Positions 11,753-24,884 of a DNA stretch of 64,000 bases are shown piece after piece. The translations under genes and the position numbers were made by a program. The notes under the pieces were generated by a model that was given only the letters and a program-made list of their open reading frames with translations, was not told the DNA's origin and did no database searches. Positions within the stretch are counted from its first letter, which is position 1, and each line of letters begins with the position of its first letter. The DNA is from Selaginella tamariscina (Eukaryota; Streptophyta; Lycopodiopsida; Selaginellales; Selaginellaceae): NCBI GenBank assembly GCA_003024785.1, contig PUQB01000376.1:1-64000 (forward strand). Reading direction: 5' to 3'.

Positions 11753-12875
11753 TCATGCATACCTGGCGGAAACCTTGTAGAGCCCATACATGGCAGCCAT
11801 GGCTGCAGTGAGGCAATCTTACCACCATACATAGTACCAAACACTGCAATGTCCATATTTGAATCCAGTTTGTTGTTAGCTGCAGCATACAGATCTTTTC
11901 CAAGTGTCTTGTACAGTAACCGAGCTGGAAGCAAAACAACTTGGTAAGCAGCGTGTAACATGTGCGTTATCTTTAATGCGTCGAATGTTCCCTCCAGGAA
12001 CCACTCGCTCTGACATGAAACTGTAACATCGTTAACGATTGTTTCCGCTCGTTGTGTATGGTTTGTAGAGTCCATCCTTGTCCACCTTAGAGATTCCTGC
12101 ACATTTAAATTTAAGACCAAATCTCACAATATATAAAACTCCCATTACCACTGATAATGTAAGGAATAGTGGTGTGCAGGGAAGCATTTGAAGCCGTAAG
12201 AATATCACCAGCTTTGACATCTCTTGCCCGTTTGTGGATAAACTCTCCGTCGCCTGAAGAATGTCGTAATGTAATAAATACCAATCAGTGATCGCTCACA
12301 CTTACTTGACATGACTGGGACAAAATATTCACTGGGTTTTAGTATTGTCGTCACCCACCATCTCGAGAATCTTTGTGGCCAAAAGCATAGATTTCCTCAT
12401 GTGTGATGTACTTCCCGTATGAAACTGCCACCTGTATGCAAACACCGGGGCATTAAATGAGATGCACACGTGATTAATTTGAGAAGATGTACAACAAGTT
12501 ATACCTTGTCACCCATATTCAACTCATTCATAGGCTTGGTTTTTCCAGTTGATAAGTACACGCCTGTCAAACTTATTATGAATTTTAATTCGCTGGATCT
12601 TTAATATCTTTAACTGTAATTAACTTTAGATTAAATGATATATATGTTATATAATAAAATGATAAAGAGCACCTGGGAAACAGCCGTTTTTACATTGGGA
12701 AGCACAGTTATTTTTGCCACAGTAAGCATTGCCGATTCCACAATAACCATACTTGCTACAGCATTGACCCTTTGGACGTGGACATTTACCATCTTGCGCA
12801 CTACAATAAGCAAATATAAAAAAGGGCTAACACAGCAAAAGCAAGAAGAAAAGATTGAAACTTGAAAGCAGCCAT
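11753..12875 (-). pseudogene. Hint copy C: chitin-binding plus Hog gene, decayed
   Basis: Same five-exon layout as copy B. Exon 1 runs from ATG 12875 to 12673 but has a +1 insertion in the signal peptide (GTTAGCCC then six T's), which leads to a stop. Its second cysteine codon reads CGT (Cys to Arg). The acceptor end of intron 1 and the CFPG-to-exon-2 join are damaged near 12550-12575. Exon 3 shares the 26-nt and 11-nt deletions of A and E. Exon 5 (12096-11753) has a 2-nt deletion in the SGNLIV stretch and a 1-nt deletion near 11812. The stop TGA at 11755-11753 is kept. Confidence 0.85.
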
Positions 12876-12889
12876 ATCGATATGAAATA

Positions 12890-13130
12890 ACTGCAAATGA
12901 CACTTGTTATATATAGTACAAGTGCACCGTGACGAGCACGTCGTATAGACAATTTATTTAAAGCTGGGTATGTATTATATACTTGTACATGAGGGGGATT
13001 GCATACAAACTCAAGTGAATCTCTATAACTGAGTGTGTCTGACAGTGTGCGTTTTTCCTATCTGGTGTGTATGGTGCATACAAAGTCAAGTCAAGCAAAT
13101 AATATGAGATATTGACAGTCAAGTCAAGCA
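12890..13130 (-). promoter_or_regulatory. Promoter of Hint copy C
   Basis: A TATATATA-type box lies near 12908-12915. Minus-strand TTGACT cores lie at 13084-13089, 13089-13094, 13117-13122 and 13122-13127, the same arrangement as in A and E. Confidence 0.5.
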
Positions 13131-14044
13131 AAATAATACATATGAGAAATTGTCATATACTATACGCCTTTGGTGGAATGTGCCAAATCTGAGGGTTTAG
13201 GAAAAGATTTCCAAACATAAAATTATATTGACTATCTGGGGACTTTGTTGAATAAAAAAGACACACACTATCAATAATTACTCTAGATATTAAAAAATAC
13301 AGATTATGCACTGAATATTCTTTTTAATTACGTAGTGAATATCATTTTTAGATGAAATTTAGAAACTACATACTTAAACATAGATTTAAAAGAATATAGA
13401 TTTAAGCGGAAATATAGTGTATATTACATAGATTACTAATTGAGATGTTGCATTCACATTTACATTCTTTAATTAACTTACAAATACACATAAATTTAAA
13501 TAGTATATTTTGGAGTTATTACTGCATTTCATACGGTATTAATGATAATCTTGTCCAAATTATAAGCAAAACATTCTTATCTAATAATAAGATCCTATGT
13601 GGTGTCATCTTCAAAATTTCTAATGTATGGCATTTTGAGACTTTTTCATGTTATATAAAAGCGACGCTAATGGAGCTTATGAATGTTGATGTGGATAACA
13701 TCAACGTAAGGCAGGAACATGATGAATTTGAGCTTAAAGATTAAGTGTGTGTTTATGTTCTAATTTGAATGGGATGAAAAGTTTATAAATAAATTCATTT
13801 CAGTTTCTTTAGAGGTTTTGTATGTTTGATTGCTCTAAAACACAAACTCGGTCCGGATGCAAATTTTGCGTTCAAAACCTTTTACGATCACGTGTGTTCT
13901 TGTGGTTAGGACGTTTAGATTCATTATTTATAAAGTATGATTTGAACTTCGTAAACCATCGTTAATGTTTGCTGTAAATTTTTTGAGAAGCATAACAACC
14001 ATATTTATGTAACTTGGAAAATGACATTTCATGAGAGAGAGAAG

Positions 14045-15067
14045 ATAACTATTTCAGACAAGTTGAAATACTTTAAACGCTTGCTTCCGATGTTGGAAAC
14101 AAATTAAGTAAAACTGCCCATGAGAACCAACAAAAAACGATAGAAAAATCAACCCATGCCCCCAAACTTAAGAAAACATATTGAAATAGCAAAGAAGCAA
14201 CAAGCAATCCAGAAGAACGCCTGCTTTACGTTTCCCACCTAGTTTGGGGAAGATAAACCATCTTTGCAAGGTGGAGAAGTCACTTTGGCGAGATCTAAAT
14301 AATCCCTGCCATACTGGATACAATATTGTTGGTTCTCATTGCCAGAAAGCATCAGTTGCCGTGTCTCAAAGTTGATGTCAGGCCAAGGCATTCCAAATGT
14401 CAATTCCCATGGGAATGGATGACTCTGAAAGTCCTCTCGTCCGAAAAGCTTCCTACATAATAGCGAAGACGCACAAGTTTCGTGCTACGGTGTTCCCCAT
14501 GAAAAGTGTGGACAGGGACATCTGTATTTTTCCGCAAAATCTTCAGCCACCACATCACAGTTAGCACCAGTAGTGTCCCAGAACGGCGACGGTAAGTACA
14601 TGCTCCTGTGTTCCGTCCACTCGAACAACAGCATGAACCAAGTTGTACTTTGTTGCACACGCGCTATGGTTCTTAGGCTTTAGGTAACGCTGTGTTTTCA
14701 CACCTCCATACGGATATTGAAACGAGTAGTGATAGAAGGTGAAGTTTCTGGTGGCAAAGTTGATTCTTGGACGGTGCTTTGTAGCCAGGTTTCTCCTACT
14801 ATCATATCCTTATTACGCGTGTCACATACCAAGAACCGTCTTGTCTCTTTAAATTTCCCCAATGAATATTCTACTGTGCAAATCCCTTCTATTTTGAACT
14901 TCAGTTCCCTTATGTCATTTAAATAAGGCTCTGTAGGAAGCCTCAATTCACAAACAAACAAGCGCCTCCGATATGAAATCCAAACCAGAACCAGTATCCC
15001 ACAGAATCTTTATTCTCTTACCTCTCAGATGCCCGTGTGTTACAATACTGTCGTCATTGCTAACCAT
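14045..15067 (-). pseudogene. Dual retropepsin-like gene, copy ii
   Basis: Begins at ATG 15067. The N-terminal part reads CELRLPTEPYLNDIRELKFK and KDMIVGETWL, then shifts frame at the same 1-nt deletion as copy i, so i and ii share an ancestor already broken. The second domain is read at 14660-14400 (VPVHTFHGEHRSTK, RYYVGSFSDERTFRV) and has an extra 1-nt loss at the FPWELTFG stretch. The hydrophobic tail region is present but out of frame. It lies between Hint copies C and D, as copy i lies between A and B. Confidence 0.6.
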
Positions 15068-15069
15068 AC

Positions 15070-16440
15070 GTGTGTGTGAAAATTAAACTAAATATATAAA
15101 AGTTTACTAGTTTTATCTATCGTAAAATATCAGTTGTTAGGATTAAAAACAATGTTAAATTAAATCTCATTATTATACGCCAAATGCCACCCGCCAGTTT
15201 GTTACAAGAAAAATATGTGTAATAATGAACTTATCATTACAAAGAGAATGAAGTTTTCACCAGTTAAACATAAATAATTTTAAAATGAAATGACTCAAAT
15301 CTTAATTCAAGCAATACTATGTACAACTACAACAAGGATAACTAGAGATGGATGGAGCATGAATTAGTTCAAACATTAAACAACCAAGGGAGAAGAAATA
15401 GTGATTCGGACGAAAATAACATCACCAATCCCTCAAGTTACTGTAGACAACATCGTTAAGACACGAACTCATACACATTGGGGACACGGTGGAGTCACTA
15501 ATTCAACAGTTGGAGACTCATCGAGCAATAGAACTCAAATAAAACACCGTTTTATGAACATGTGAATTCTATTGCTTGGAACACAGGATCACCTACGAGC
15601 ATACATTAGATATATGAGGAGCACCTTTTTATGAACAGTGAATTCCATCCTTCAGAATACCCGTAAGCATAATGAACTATAGGCAATTGAGGATCACTTA
15701 CACGCATACATTAGAACTTTAGCAGAGGACGGATGTTTTGCTTATAGTAATAATTCTAAAATATGGGACACTTGCAAATGGGGCCCTTATTAGATTAGGA
15801 CATATACGAGGAGAAATTAATATTCTCTTTATTTTAAAAGGTTTTCCAAGGATTTATTAGTATAATTTTTTTAATTTTTTAATTAATATGCATTAAAACC
15901 CATTCACATATGCATTTAAATAAGAAAACATATTAATTAAAAAATGCATAATTAAACCTTAAATAAATTTACATTTTAATTTATAAGAATTCATATTTAA
16001 TTTTTATTTTCCTTCCTATGTCATAATAATAATACATGTTAAATTCCTCTTAAAAAATATTGCAATTAAAGGGCCATTGTGCAAACTAACCCAAAATACA
16101 TTATATAAATTTATGTGTATTTATAAGTTTTAATTAAAAATGCAAATGTGAATGCAACATCTCAATTATTAATTTATGTAATATTCACTATATTTCCGCT
16201 TAAATCTATATTATGTAAAATCTATGTTTAAGTATGTAGTTTTTAAGTTTCATTAAAAATGTGCATAGTCTGTATTTTTTAAGTCTCAACTAGTGAATAC
16301 CAATATCTAGAGTAACTACTGATAGTGTGTGTCTTTTTTATTCAACAAAGTCCCCAGATAGTCAATATAATTTTATGTTTGGAAATCTTTTTTAAACCCT
16401 CAGATTTGGCACATTTCCACCAAAGGCGTATAGTATATGA
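15070..16440. other. AT-rich non-coding spacer upstream of Hint copy D
   Basis: Homologous to 2855-4260, with small indels. The empty gypsy target site is present at about 15601-15620 (atacattagatatatgagga). No gene seen. Confidence 0.55.
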
Positions 16441-16465
16441 CAATTTCTCATATGTATTATTTTGC

Positions 16466-16700
16466 TTGACTTGACTGTCAATATCTCATATTATTTGCTT
16501 GACTTGACTTTGTATGCACCATACACACCAGCTATAGAGATAGATAGGAAAAACGCACACTACCAGACACACTCCAGTTATAGAGATTCACTTGAGTTTG
16601 TATGCAATCCCCCTCGTGTACAGGTATATAATACATATCCAGCTTTGAATAAATTGTCTCTACGACGTGCTTGCCACGGTGCACTTGTACTATATATAAC
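16466..16700 (+). promoter_or_regulatory. Promoter of Hint copy D
   Basis: Four TTGACT cores lie at 16466-16471, 16471-16476, 16499-16504 and 16504-16509. A TATATATA box lies at about 16691-16698, with the ATG at 16731. Confidence 0.55.
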
Positions 16701-16730
16701 AAGTGCCATTTGCAGTTGTTTCATATCCAT

Positions 16731-17868
16731 ATGGCTGCTTTCAAGTTTCAATTTTTTTTCTTGCTTTTGCTGTGTTAGCCACTTTTTTATTTGCTTATTG
16801 TAGTGCACAAGATGGTAAATGTCCATGTCCAAAAGGTCAATGCTGTAGCAGTTTGGTTATTGCGGAACCGGCAAGGATTACTGTGGCTGTTTCCCAGGTG
16901 CTCTTTATCATCTTATTATATAGCATATATGTAATTAAATCATTTAATCTAAAATTAATTACAATTAAAGATATTAAAGATGGAGCGAATTAAAATTTAT
17001 AATAAGTTATTGCAGGCGATGCTTTGGTGTACTTATCAACTGGAAAAACCAAGCCTATGAATGGTTGAGTGTGGGTGACAAGGTATAATTTGTTGTACAT
17101 CTTCTCAAATTAATCACGTGTGCATCTCATTTAATGCCCGCATACAGGTGGCAGTTTCAGACGGGAAGTACATCACACATGAGGAAATCTATGCTTTTGG
17201 CCGCAAAGATTCCCAAGCTGTGTCCGAGGTCATAAAGCTCGAGATGGTGGGTGACGACAATACTAAAACCCTAGAACTTACCAGTGAACATTTTGTCCCA
17301 GTCATGTCAAGTAAGTGTGAGCGATCACTGATTGGTATTTATTACATTACATACATTCTTCAGGCGACGGACAGTTTATCCACAAACGCGCAAGAGATGT
17401 CAAAACTGGTGATATTCTTACGGCTTCAAATGCTTCCCTGCATACCACTATTCCTTACATTATCAGTGGTAATGGGATTTTTATATATTGTAAGATTTGG
17501 TCTTAATTATTTAAATGTGCAGGAATCTCTAAGGTGGACAAGGATGGACTCTACAAACCATACACAACGAGCGGAAACTTAATCGTTAACGATGTTACAG
17601 TTTCATGTCACAGCGAGTGGTTCCTCGATGGGATATTTGACGCATTGAAGATAACGCACATGTTACCCGCTGCTTACCAAGTTGTTTTGCTTCCAGCTCG
17701 GTTACTGTACAAGACACTTGGAAAAGATATGTTTGCTGCAGTTTACAACAAACTGGATTCAAATCTGGACATTGCAGTGTTTGGTACTATGTATGGTGGT
17801 AAGATTGCCGTCACTGCGCCATGGCTGCCATGTATGGGCTCTACAAGGTTTCCACCAAGTATGCATGA
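16731..17868 (+). pseudogene. Hint copy D: chitin-binding plus Hog gene with several 1-nt deletions
   Basis: The exon layout follows copy B, with exon 1 from ATG 16731 and stop TGA at 17866-17868. Single-base losses occur in the signal peptide (T-run near 16750), in the GQCCS(K)FGY stretch, in exon 2 (MNEL) and near 17818 in the C-terminal tail. Exons 3 and 4 and most of exon 5 are otherwise open and nearly identical to F. It shares with F a 33-nt in-frame deletion that joins DYCG directly to CFPG, removing the last two cysteines of the hevein domain. All four losses are single bases, so assembly error should be excluded before it is called dead. Confidence 0.8.
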
Positions 17869-20700
17869 TGGACCTTGTGTCTAGCAGCATCAGGCACCTA
17901 AAAGCCTATGAATGTAAATATAATCCTATGCTAAAATAAAAAATAAGTAAATCGTTATTGTAATTGTGAAACATTATTTTTTACATAGTATATATAATAA
18001 AGTATAGTTACTTTAATTAATCACTCAAATAAAAGTTTGAAACGAATAAGGTAAATAAGATTCAAGAAAATATATTGTACCTAAAAAATCTAAAATTTGT
18101 AAGTCGACACGTACAACTTTATCATGTTATTTATTAATATTATTAATATATAATTATATATTAATTTAAATCTAAGCTATTCAATTATATAAACTTAAGG
18201 TTTGGGGTGAACATAAATATGCATACTTCTTATTTCATTGTATATAACACACACACACACGCACATATACATACACAAAAGAGATTAAATAAAAATAATT
18301 CAAATTCATAATTATAAGTATCTCAATGGTAAGGCTACAATAGTGTGTGATATGAGTCAACTTAAAAATAGAATAAGAGTTCATGCATGGGTATGTTCTT
18401 AGAAACCTGCTATACAATGAGAAATTTAAAATATCTTAATAATATATTTTATATTTAATTAAGGTACCATATTATCTTAAAGATATTCTTTTTTGTATAA
18501 ACCTAATAATATCTTATGATAAAGAATATGCCTTAATTATTAAACTTTGAAAAGTTTAATTAAAATACTAAAATATTGTTTGATACATAATTTTTCTGCA
18601 ATGTGTTAATAGTATGTTTTCATTGAGATGGTTTACATTCTTAAACTCTGTTTACATAATTGTAGCCTTTGCAAAAAAATAATACTTTTTGTAATATGCT
18701 ATAATATTCGTACCCAATACTAAACAAAGACTTTCCATATATTATTGGGTTGGTGTATAAAATAAATTATTATAAAGATACTTTAAAGTTTTACTAATAG
18801 TGTTTAACCACAGCAGTTTATTCACTAGAAATGTTTATTTAATCTTTAAATCATAGGAAAATGTGGATAGTAATGTGGTCTGGCTTTGCTTATTACATTT
18901 TCGTGGTTAAAGACAGATATTCAAAAGCATATTTTAAATTAAATAACAATGAAAGATTTTATTATTTACAACAAATCGAATAGTTGATTAGACTTATTAA
19001 AAGGAAAACTTATGCTTAACGATGACTCAAAAGTTTAAATATGTTAGTGTTTTTACATATTAGTAAATCACCTAATAAAAAGTTAACTTATTTTCTATTA
19101 AAGAAGGACAAATATACCATTCTTCATTGATCTATGTTTTAATTTATTTTTTTCAAATCTCAACTAAGGAATGCTTTTTATTTAAGTATGTGTATTTCTA
19201 AGTTTAATTTATTAATCTATGTAATATTCACTATACTTAAATCTATATTTAGTAAAATGCTTATTACATTTTTGTGGTTTAGGACAGATATTCAAAAGCA
19301 TATTTTAAATTAAATAATAATGATTATTTACGACAAATCAAATTGTTATTTAGACTTATTAAAAGGAAAACTTATGCTTAATGATAACTCAAAAGCTTAA
19401 ATATATTGATGTTTTTACGTATTAGTAAATCACCTAATAAAAACTTAATTATTTTTATATTAAAGAAGGGCAATTATACCATTCTGCATTGATCTATGCT
19501 TTAAATTTATAGTTTTCAAATCTCAATTAAAGAATACCTTTTATTTAAGTATGTATATTTCCAAATTCAATTTATTAATCTATTTAATATTCACTATACT
19601 TAAATCTATATTTATTAAAATATATATTTAAATTTAAAGAGTCAGTATTTAAGGGTAGGAATTAAGTTAGGCTAAACTCATTTTATTAATAAATTTTTGT
19701 GGTAACCCACTTACATAAATATAAAAAGGGAGGCTTCATCAAAAGTATATGTAATGAGAATTCTAGGTTCAAAAGACAGTTTGTTATTTTCTGATCGATG
19801 CAAAGTTTGCTTGTGCTGTGAAGGCACAACTTTGTTGTGCTGCCACTTTTAAACAATATGGGTACGTTCCATGTTGGCAGGATTATGCCTTTCTGATTAA
19901 ATATGTCGTATACAAGGATTAAGTATGTCGCATATAAGGAGTTAACTCCTCTTGTTTAATAATCTGCTTGTAAGCCTAGAAGGCATTGCATGAGTTTATG
20001 ATCCGCAAGAATAGTGTTTGAGACCTTGCTCCGACTGTTTCATCCATCTTGTAGCTCAACTAGCACACACATCCTGACTCACGAGGTGAGCATTGACTGT
20101 GGACTTGGCCGGCGTGTGAATTCTTAAGAGACGAATTCTTAATGATTTTGTAGGGTTTTCAAAAAGGGTTTTTAGGGTTGGCATTTGATGAGCTGCATAT
20201 TTAACACCAAATAAAAACTCTAATAGTTGTGGAACAAACAAAATACATATACCATATCTAAGACTCATTTTTATCTTCATTCCTAAATGAAGATGAAAAT
20301 GAGCTACAAAATAATATTAAAAAGGACAAAACTAATACTTTTTAGAAGCCCAAAAAGCTTGTTTAATGATCACTCAAGCTTTTGTGGACTCGTTTTATGA
20401 GAGTTAAGCAAAAAAGTGTCATTATCTACGAGATACATGGATAACCTTTGTATTCCAAGTGGTATAGTTTTAGAGCATGACAACAATTCATGGTTTATAG
20501 CTCTACATAATACGCTATTACTTGAAGAACAATGCTATGCTTGTGGTATTTATAATACACATGTGAGTTGAAAATGGTTTAATCTTAACTTGTGAATAAT
20601 TAATACAATATACAATGTTTAACAACCTAGTGTGATCCTTAAAACTATCAATTATTCTTTACATTTTTTTGTCAAAGTTAGAAACTTAATGCTAGACTTT
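17869..20700. other. AT-rich intergenic region between convergent copies D and E, with an internal inversion
   Basis: Homologous to the 3' flank of copy B, but the piece at about 18192-18705 is inverted relative to B (about 6045-6565) and F. For instance, the Hint-flank block ccccaaacc...gcatacttc appears reversed at about 18197-18230. An ORF at 20056-20280 (minus) has no recognisable domain. Confidence 0.6.
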
Positions 20701-20731
20701 AAAATTTCATAGGCTGTTCATAGGCTGTTCA

Positions 20732-21851
20732 TCATGCATACTTGGCGGAAACCTTGTAGAGCCCATACATGGCAGCCATGGCTGCAGTGACGGCAATCTT
20801 ACCACCATACATAGTACCACACACTGCAATGTCCATATTTGAATCCAGCTTGTTGTAAGCTGCAGCATACAGATCTTTTCCAAGTGTCTTGTACAGTAAC
20901 CGAGCTGGAAGCAAAACAACTTGGTAATCAGCGGTAACATGTGCGTTATCTTTAATGCGTCGAATGTTCCCTCCAGGAACCACTTGCTGTGACATGAAAC
21001 TGTAACATCGTTAACGATTATGTTTCCGCTCGTTGTGTATGGTTTGTAGAGTCCATCCTTGTCCACCTTAGAGATTCCTGCACATTTAAATAATTAAGAC
21101 CAAATCTCACAATATATAAAACTCCCATTACCACTGATAATGTAAGGAATAGTGGTGTGCAGGGAAGCATTTGAAGCCGTAAGAATATCACCAGCTTTGA
21201 CATCTCTTGCCCGTCTGTGGATAAACTCTCCGTCGCCTGAGGAATGTATGTAATGTAATAAATACCAATCAGTGATCGCTCACACTTACTTGACATGACT
21301 GGGACAAAATGTTCACTGGGTTTTAGTATTGTCGTCACCCACCATCTCGAGAATCTTTGTGGCCAAAAGCATAGATTTCCTCATGTGTGATGTGCTTCCC
21401 GTATGAAACTGCCACCTGTATGTATGCAGACACGGAGGCATTAAATGAGATGCACACGTGATTAATTTGAGAAGATGTACAACAAGTTATACCTTGTCAC
21501 CCACATTCAACTCATTCATAGGCTTGGTTTTTCCAGTCGCCTTATTATAAATTTTAATTCGCTCGATCTTTAATATCTTTAATTATAATTAACTTTAGAT
21601 TAAATGATTTAATTACACATATGTTATATAATAAGATGATAAAGAGCACCTGGGAAACAGCCGTTTTTACATTGGGAAGCACAGTTATTTTTGCTACAGT
21701 AAGCATTGCCGGTTCCACAATAACCATACTTGCTACAGCATTGACCCTTTGGACATGGACATTTACCATCTTGTGCACTACAATAAGAAAATAAAAAAGT
21801 GGCTAACACAGCAAAAGCAAGAAGAAAAGATTGAAGCTTGAAAGCAGCCAT
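20732..21851 (-). pseudogene. Hint copy E: chitin-binding plus Hog gene, decayed
   Basis: Exon 1 (21851-21650) is intact with signal peptide, all eight cysteines and GCFPG. The intron 1 acceptor and start of exon 2 are deleted exactly as in copy A. Exon 3 carries the shared 26-nt and 11-nt losses. Exon 5 (21077-20732) has a 1-nt loss near 20930. Its near identity to A over more than 2.5 kb marks a recent duplication of the whole unit. Confidence 0.85.
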
Positions 21852-21869
21852 ATCGATATGAAATAACTG

Positions 21870-22105
21870 CAAATGACACTTGTTATATATAGTACAAGTG
21901 CACCGTGGCGAGCACGTCGTATAGACAATTTATTCAAAGCTGGGTATGTATTATATACCTGTACATGAGGGGGATTGCATACAAGCTCAAGTGAATCTCT
22001 ATAACTAGAGTGTGTCTGACAGTGTGCGTTTTTCCTATCTGGTGTGTATGGTGCATACAAAGTCAAGTCAAGCAAGATAATATGAGATATTGACAGTCAA
22101 GTCAA
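21870..22105 (-). promoter_or_regulatory. Promoter of Hint copy E
   Basis: A TATATATA-type box lies near 21884-21891. Minus-strand TTGACT cores lie at 22061-22066, 22066-22071, 22095-22100 and 22100-22105. Confidence 0.5.
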
Positions 22106-23032
22106 GCAAAATAATACATATGAGAAATTGTCATATACTATACGCCTTTGGTGGAATGTGCCAAATCTGAGGGTTTAGGAAAAGATTTCCAAACATAAAA
22201 TTATATTGACTATCTGGGGACTTTGTTGAATAAAAAAGACACACACTATCAATAATTACTCTAGATATTAAAAAATACAGATTATGCACTGAATATTCTT
22301 TTTAATTACGTAGTGAATATCATTTTTAGATGAAATTTAGAAACTACATACTTAAACATAGATTTAAAAGAATATAGATTTAAGCGGAAATATAGTGTAT
22401 ATTACATAGATTACTAATTGAGATGTTGGCATTCACATTTACATTCTTTAATTAACTTACAAATACACATAAAGTTAAATAGTATATTTTGGAGTTATTA
22501 CTGCATTTCATACGGTGTTACAATGATAATCTTGTCCAAATTATAAGCAAAACATTCTTATCTAATAATAAGATCCTATGTGGCGTCATCTTCTCAAAAT
22601 TTCTAATGTATGGCATTTTGAGACTTTTTTCATGTTATATAAAAGCGACGCTAATGGAGCTTATGAATGTTGATGTGGATAACATCAACGTAAGGCAGGA
22701 ACATGATGAATTTGAGCTTAAAGATTAAGTGTGTGTTTATGTTCTAATTTGAATGGGATGAAAAGTTTATAAATAAATTCATTTCAGTTTCTTTAGAGGT
22801 TTTGTATGTTTGATTGCTCTAAAACACAAACTCGGTCCGGATGCAAATTTTGCGTTCAAAACCTTTTACGATCACGTGTGTTCTTGTGGTTAGGACGTTT
22901 AGATTCATTATTTATAAAGTATGATTTGAACTTCGTAAACCATCGTTAATGTTTGCTGTAAATTTTTTGAGAAGCATAACAACCATATTTATGTAACTTG
23001 GAAAATGACATTTCATGAGAGAGAGAAGATAA

Positions 23033-24085
23033 CTATTTCAGACAAGTTGAAACTACTTTAAACGCTTGCTTCCGATGTTGGAAACAAATTAAGTAAAACT
23101 GCCCATGAGAACCAACAAAAAACGATAGAAAAAAACCATGCCCCCAAACTTAAGAAAACATATTGAAATAGCAAAGAAGCAACAAGCAATCCAGAAGAAC
23201 GCCTGCTTTACGTTTCCCACCTAGTTTGGGGAAGATAAACCATCTTTGCAAGGTGGAGAAGTCACTTTGGCGAGATCTAAATAATCCCTGCCATACTGGA
23301 TACAATATTGTTGGTTCTCATTGCCAGAAAGCATCAGCTGCCGTGTCTCAAAGTTGATGTCAGGCCAAGGCATTCCAAATGTCAATTCCCATGGGAACTG
23401 GATGACTCTGAAAGTCCTCTCGTCCGAAAAGCTTCTTACATAATAGCGAAGACGCACAAGTTTCGTGCTACGGTGTTCCCCATGAAAAGTGTGGACAGGG
23501 ACATCTGTATTTTTCCACAAAATCTTCAGCCACCACATCACAGTTAGCACCAGTAGTGTCCCAGAACGGCGACGGTAAGTACATGCTCCTGTGTTCCGTC
23601 CACTCGAACAACAGCATGAACCAAGTTGTACTTTGTTGCACACGCAATATGGTTGTTAAGATTTTACTTTGTTGCACACGCGCTATGGTTCTTAGGCTTT
23701 AGGTAACGCTGTTTTTTCACACCTCCATACGGATGTTGAAACGAGTAGTGATAGAAGGTGAAGTTTCTGGTGGCAAAGTTGATTCTTGGACGGTGCTTAT
23801 GTAGCCAGGTTTCTCCTACTACTATATATCCTTACTACGCGTGTCACATACCAAGAACCGTCTTGTCTCTTTAAATTTCCCCAATGAATATTCTACTGTG
23901 CAAATCCCCTCTATTTTGAACTTCAGTTCCCTTATGTCATTTAAATAAGGCTCTGTAGGAAGCCTCAATTCACAAACAAGCGCCTCCGATGTGAAATCCG
24001 AACCAGAACCAGTATCCCACAGAATCTTTATTCTCTTACCTCTCAGATGCCCGTGTGTTACAATACTGTCGTCGTTGCTAACCAT
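23033..24085 (-). pseudogene. Dual retropepsin-like gene, copy iii (mosaic)
   Basis: Starts at ATG 24085 with MVSNDDSIVTHGHLRGKRIK, followed by ILWDTGSGSDFTSEALV, a clear retropepsin active-site motif. The frame stops after CDTRSKDI because of a small insertion. From about 23690 to 23640 it has the doubled CATKYNL segment found in copy iv but only once in i and ii. Downstream of that its 140-codon frame (23643-23221) is identical to copy i. The copy is thus iv-like at its 5' end and i-like at its 3' end. The membrane-tail region follows to about 23033. Confidence 0.6.
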
Positions 24086-24632
24086 ACGTGTGTGTGAAAA
24101 TTAAACTAAATATATAAAAGTTTACTAGTTTTATCTGTGGTAAAATATCAGTTGTTAGGATTAAAAATAATGTTAAATTAAATCTCATCATTATACGCCA
24201 AATGCCACCCGCCAGTTTGTTACAAGAAAAATATGTGTAATAATGAACTTATCATTACAAAGAGAATGAAGTTTTCACCAGTTAAACATAAATAATTTTA
24301 AAATGAAATGACTCAAATCTTAATTCAAGCAATACTATGTACAACTACAACAAGGATAACTAGAGATGGATGGAGCATGAATTAGTTCAAACATTAAACA
24401 ACCAAGGGAGAAGAAATAGTGATTCGGACGAAAATAACATCACCAATCCCTCAAGTTACTGTAGACAACATCGTTAAGACACGAACTCATACACATTGGG
24501 GACACGGTGGAGTCACTAATTCAACAGTTGGAGACTCATCGAGCAATAGAACTCAAATAAAACACCGTTTTATGAACATGTGAATTCTATTGCTTGGAAC
24601 ACAGGATCACCTACGAGCATACATTAGATATA

Positions 24633-24840
24633 TGTTAGGCACCACTACGTACAAACTAGAGACCCTCACAAAACCACCCAACCTCCCCCGAGCTGTCTCT
24701 AATCTCCACACGTTGCTATCTCCAAAAAGGCTTTCAATCTTAGTGTGCCCTTCTCTTAAATCTAGGTATAGCTCTTTAAGAATATTCTAGCTTATACCTT
24801 TTTGGGGACTATTCTTTGATTCGTTATACGGGTCGTAACA
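24633..24840 (-). repeat. 3' LTR of the short gypsy element
   Basis: Matches 27179-27387 with a few substitutions and indels. It is bounded by a TG...CA-type end pair and the ATATA target duplication. Confidence 0.9.
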
Positions 24841-24884
24841 ATCCTCCCCCATTAGCAAGTCCTTGTCCTCAAGGGCAGTATAAC

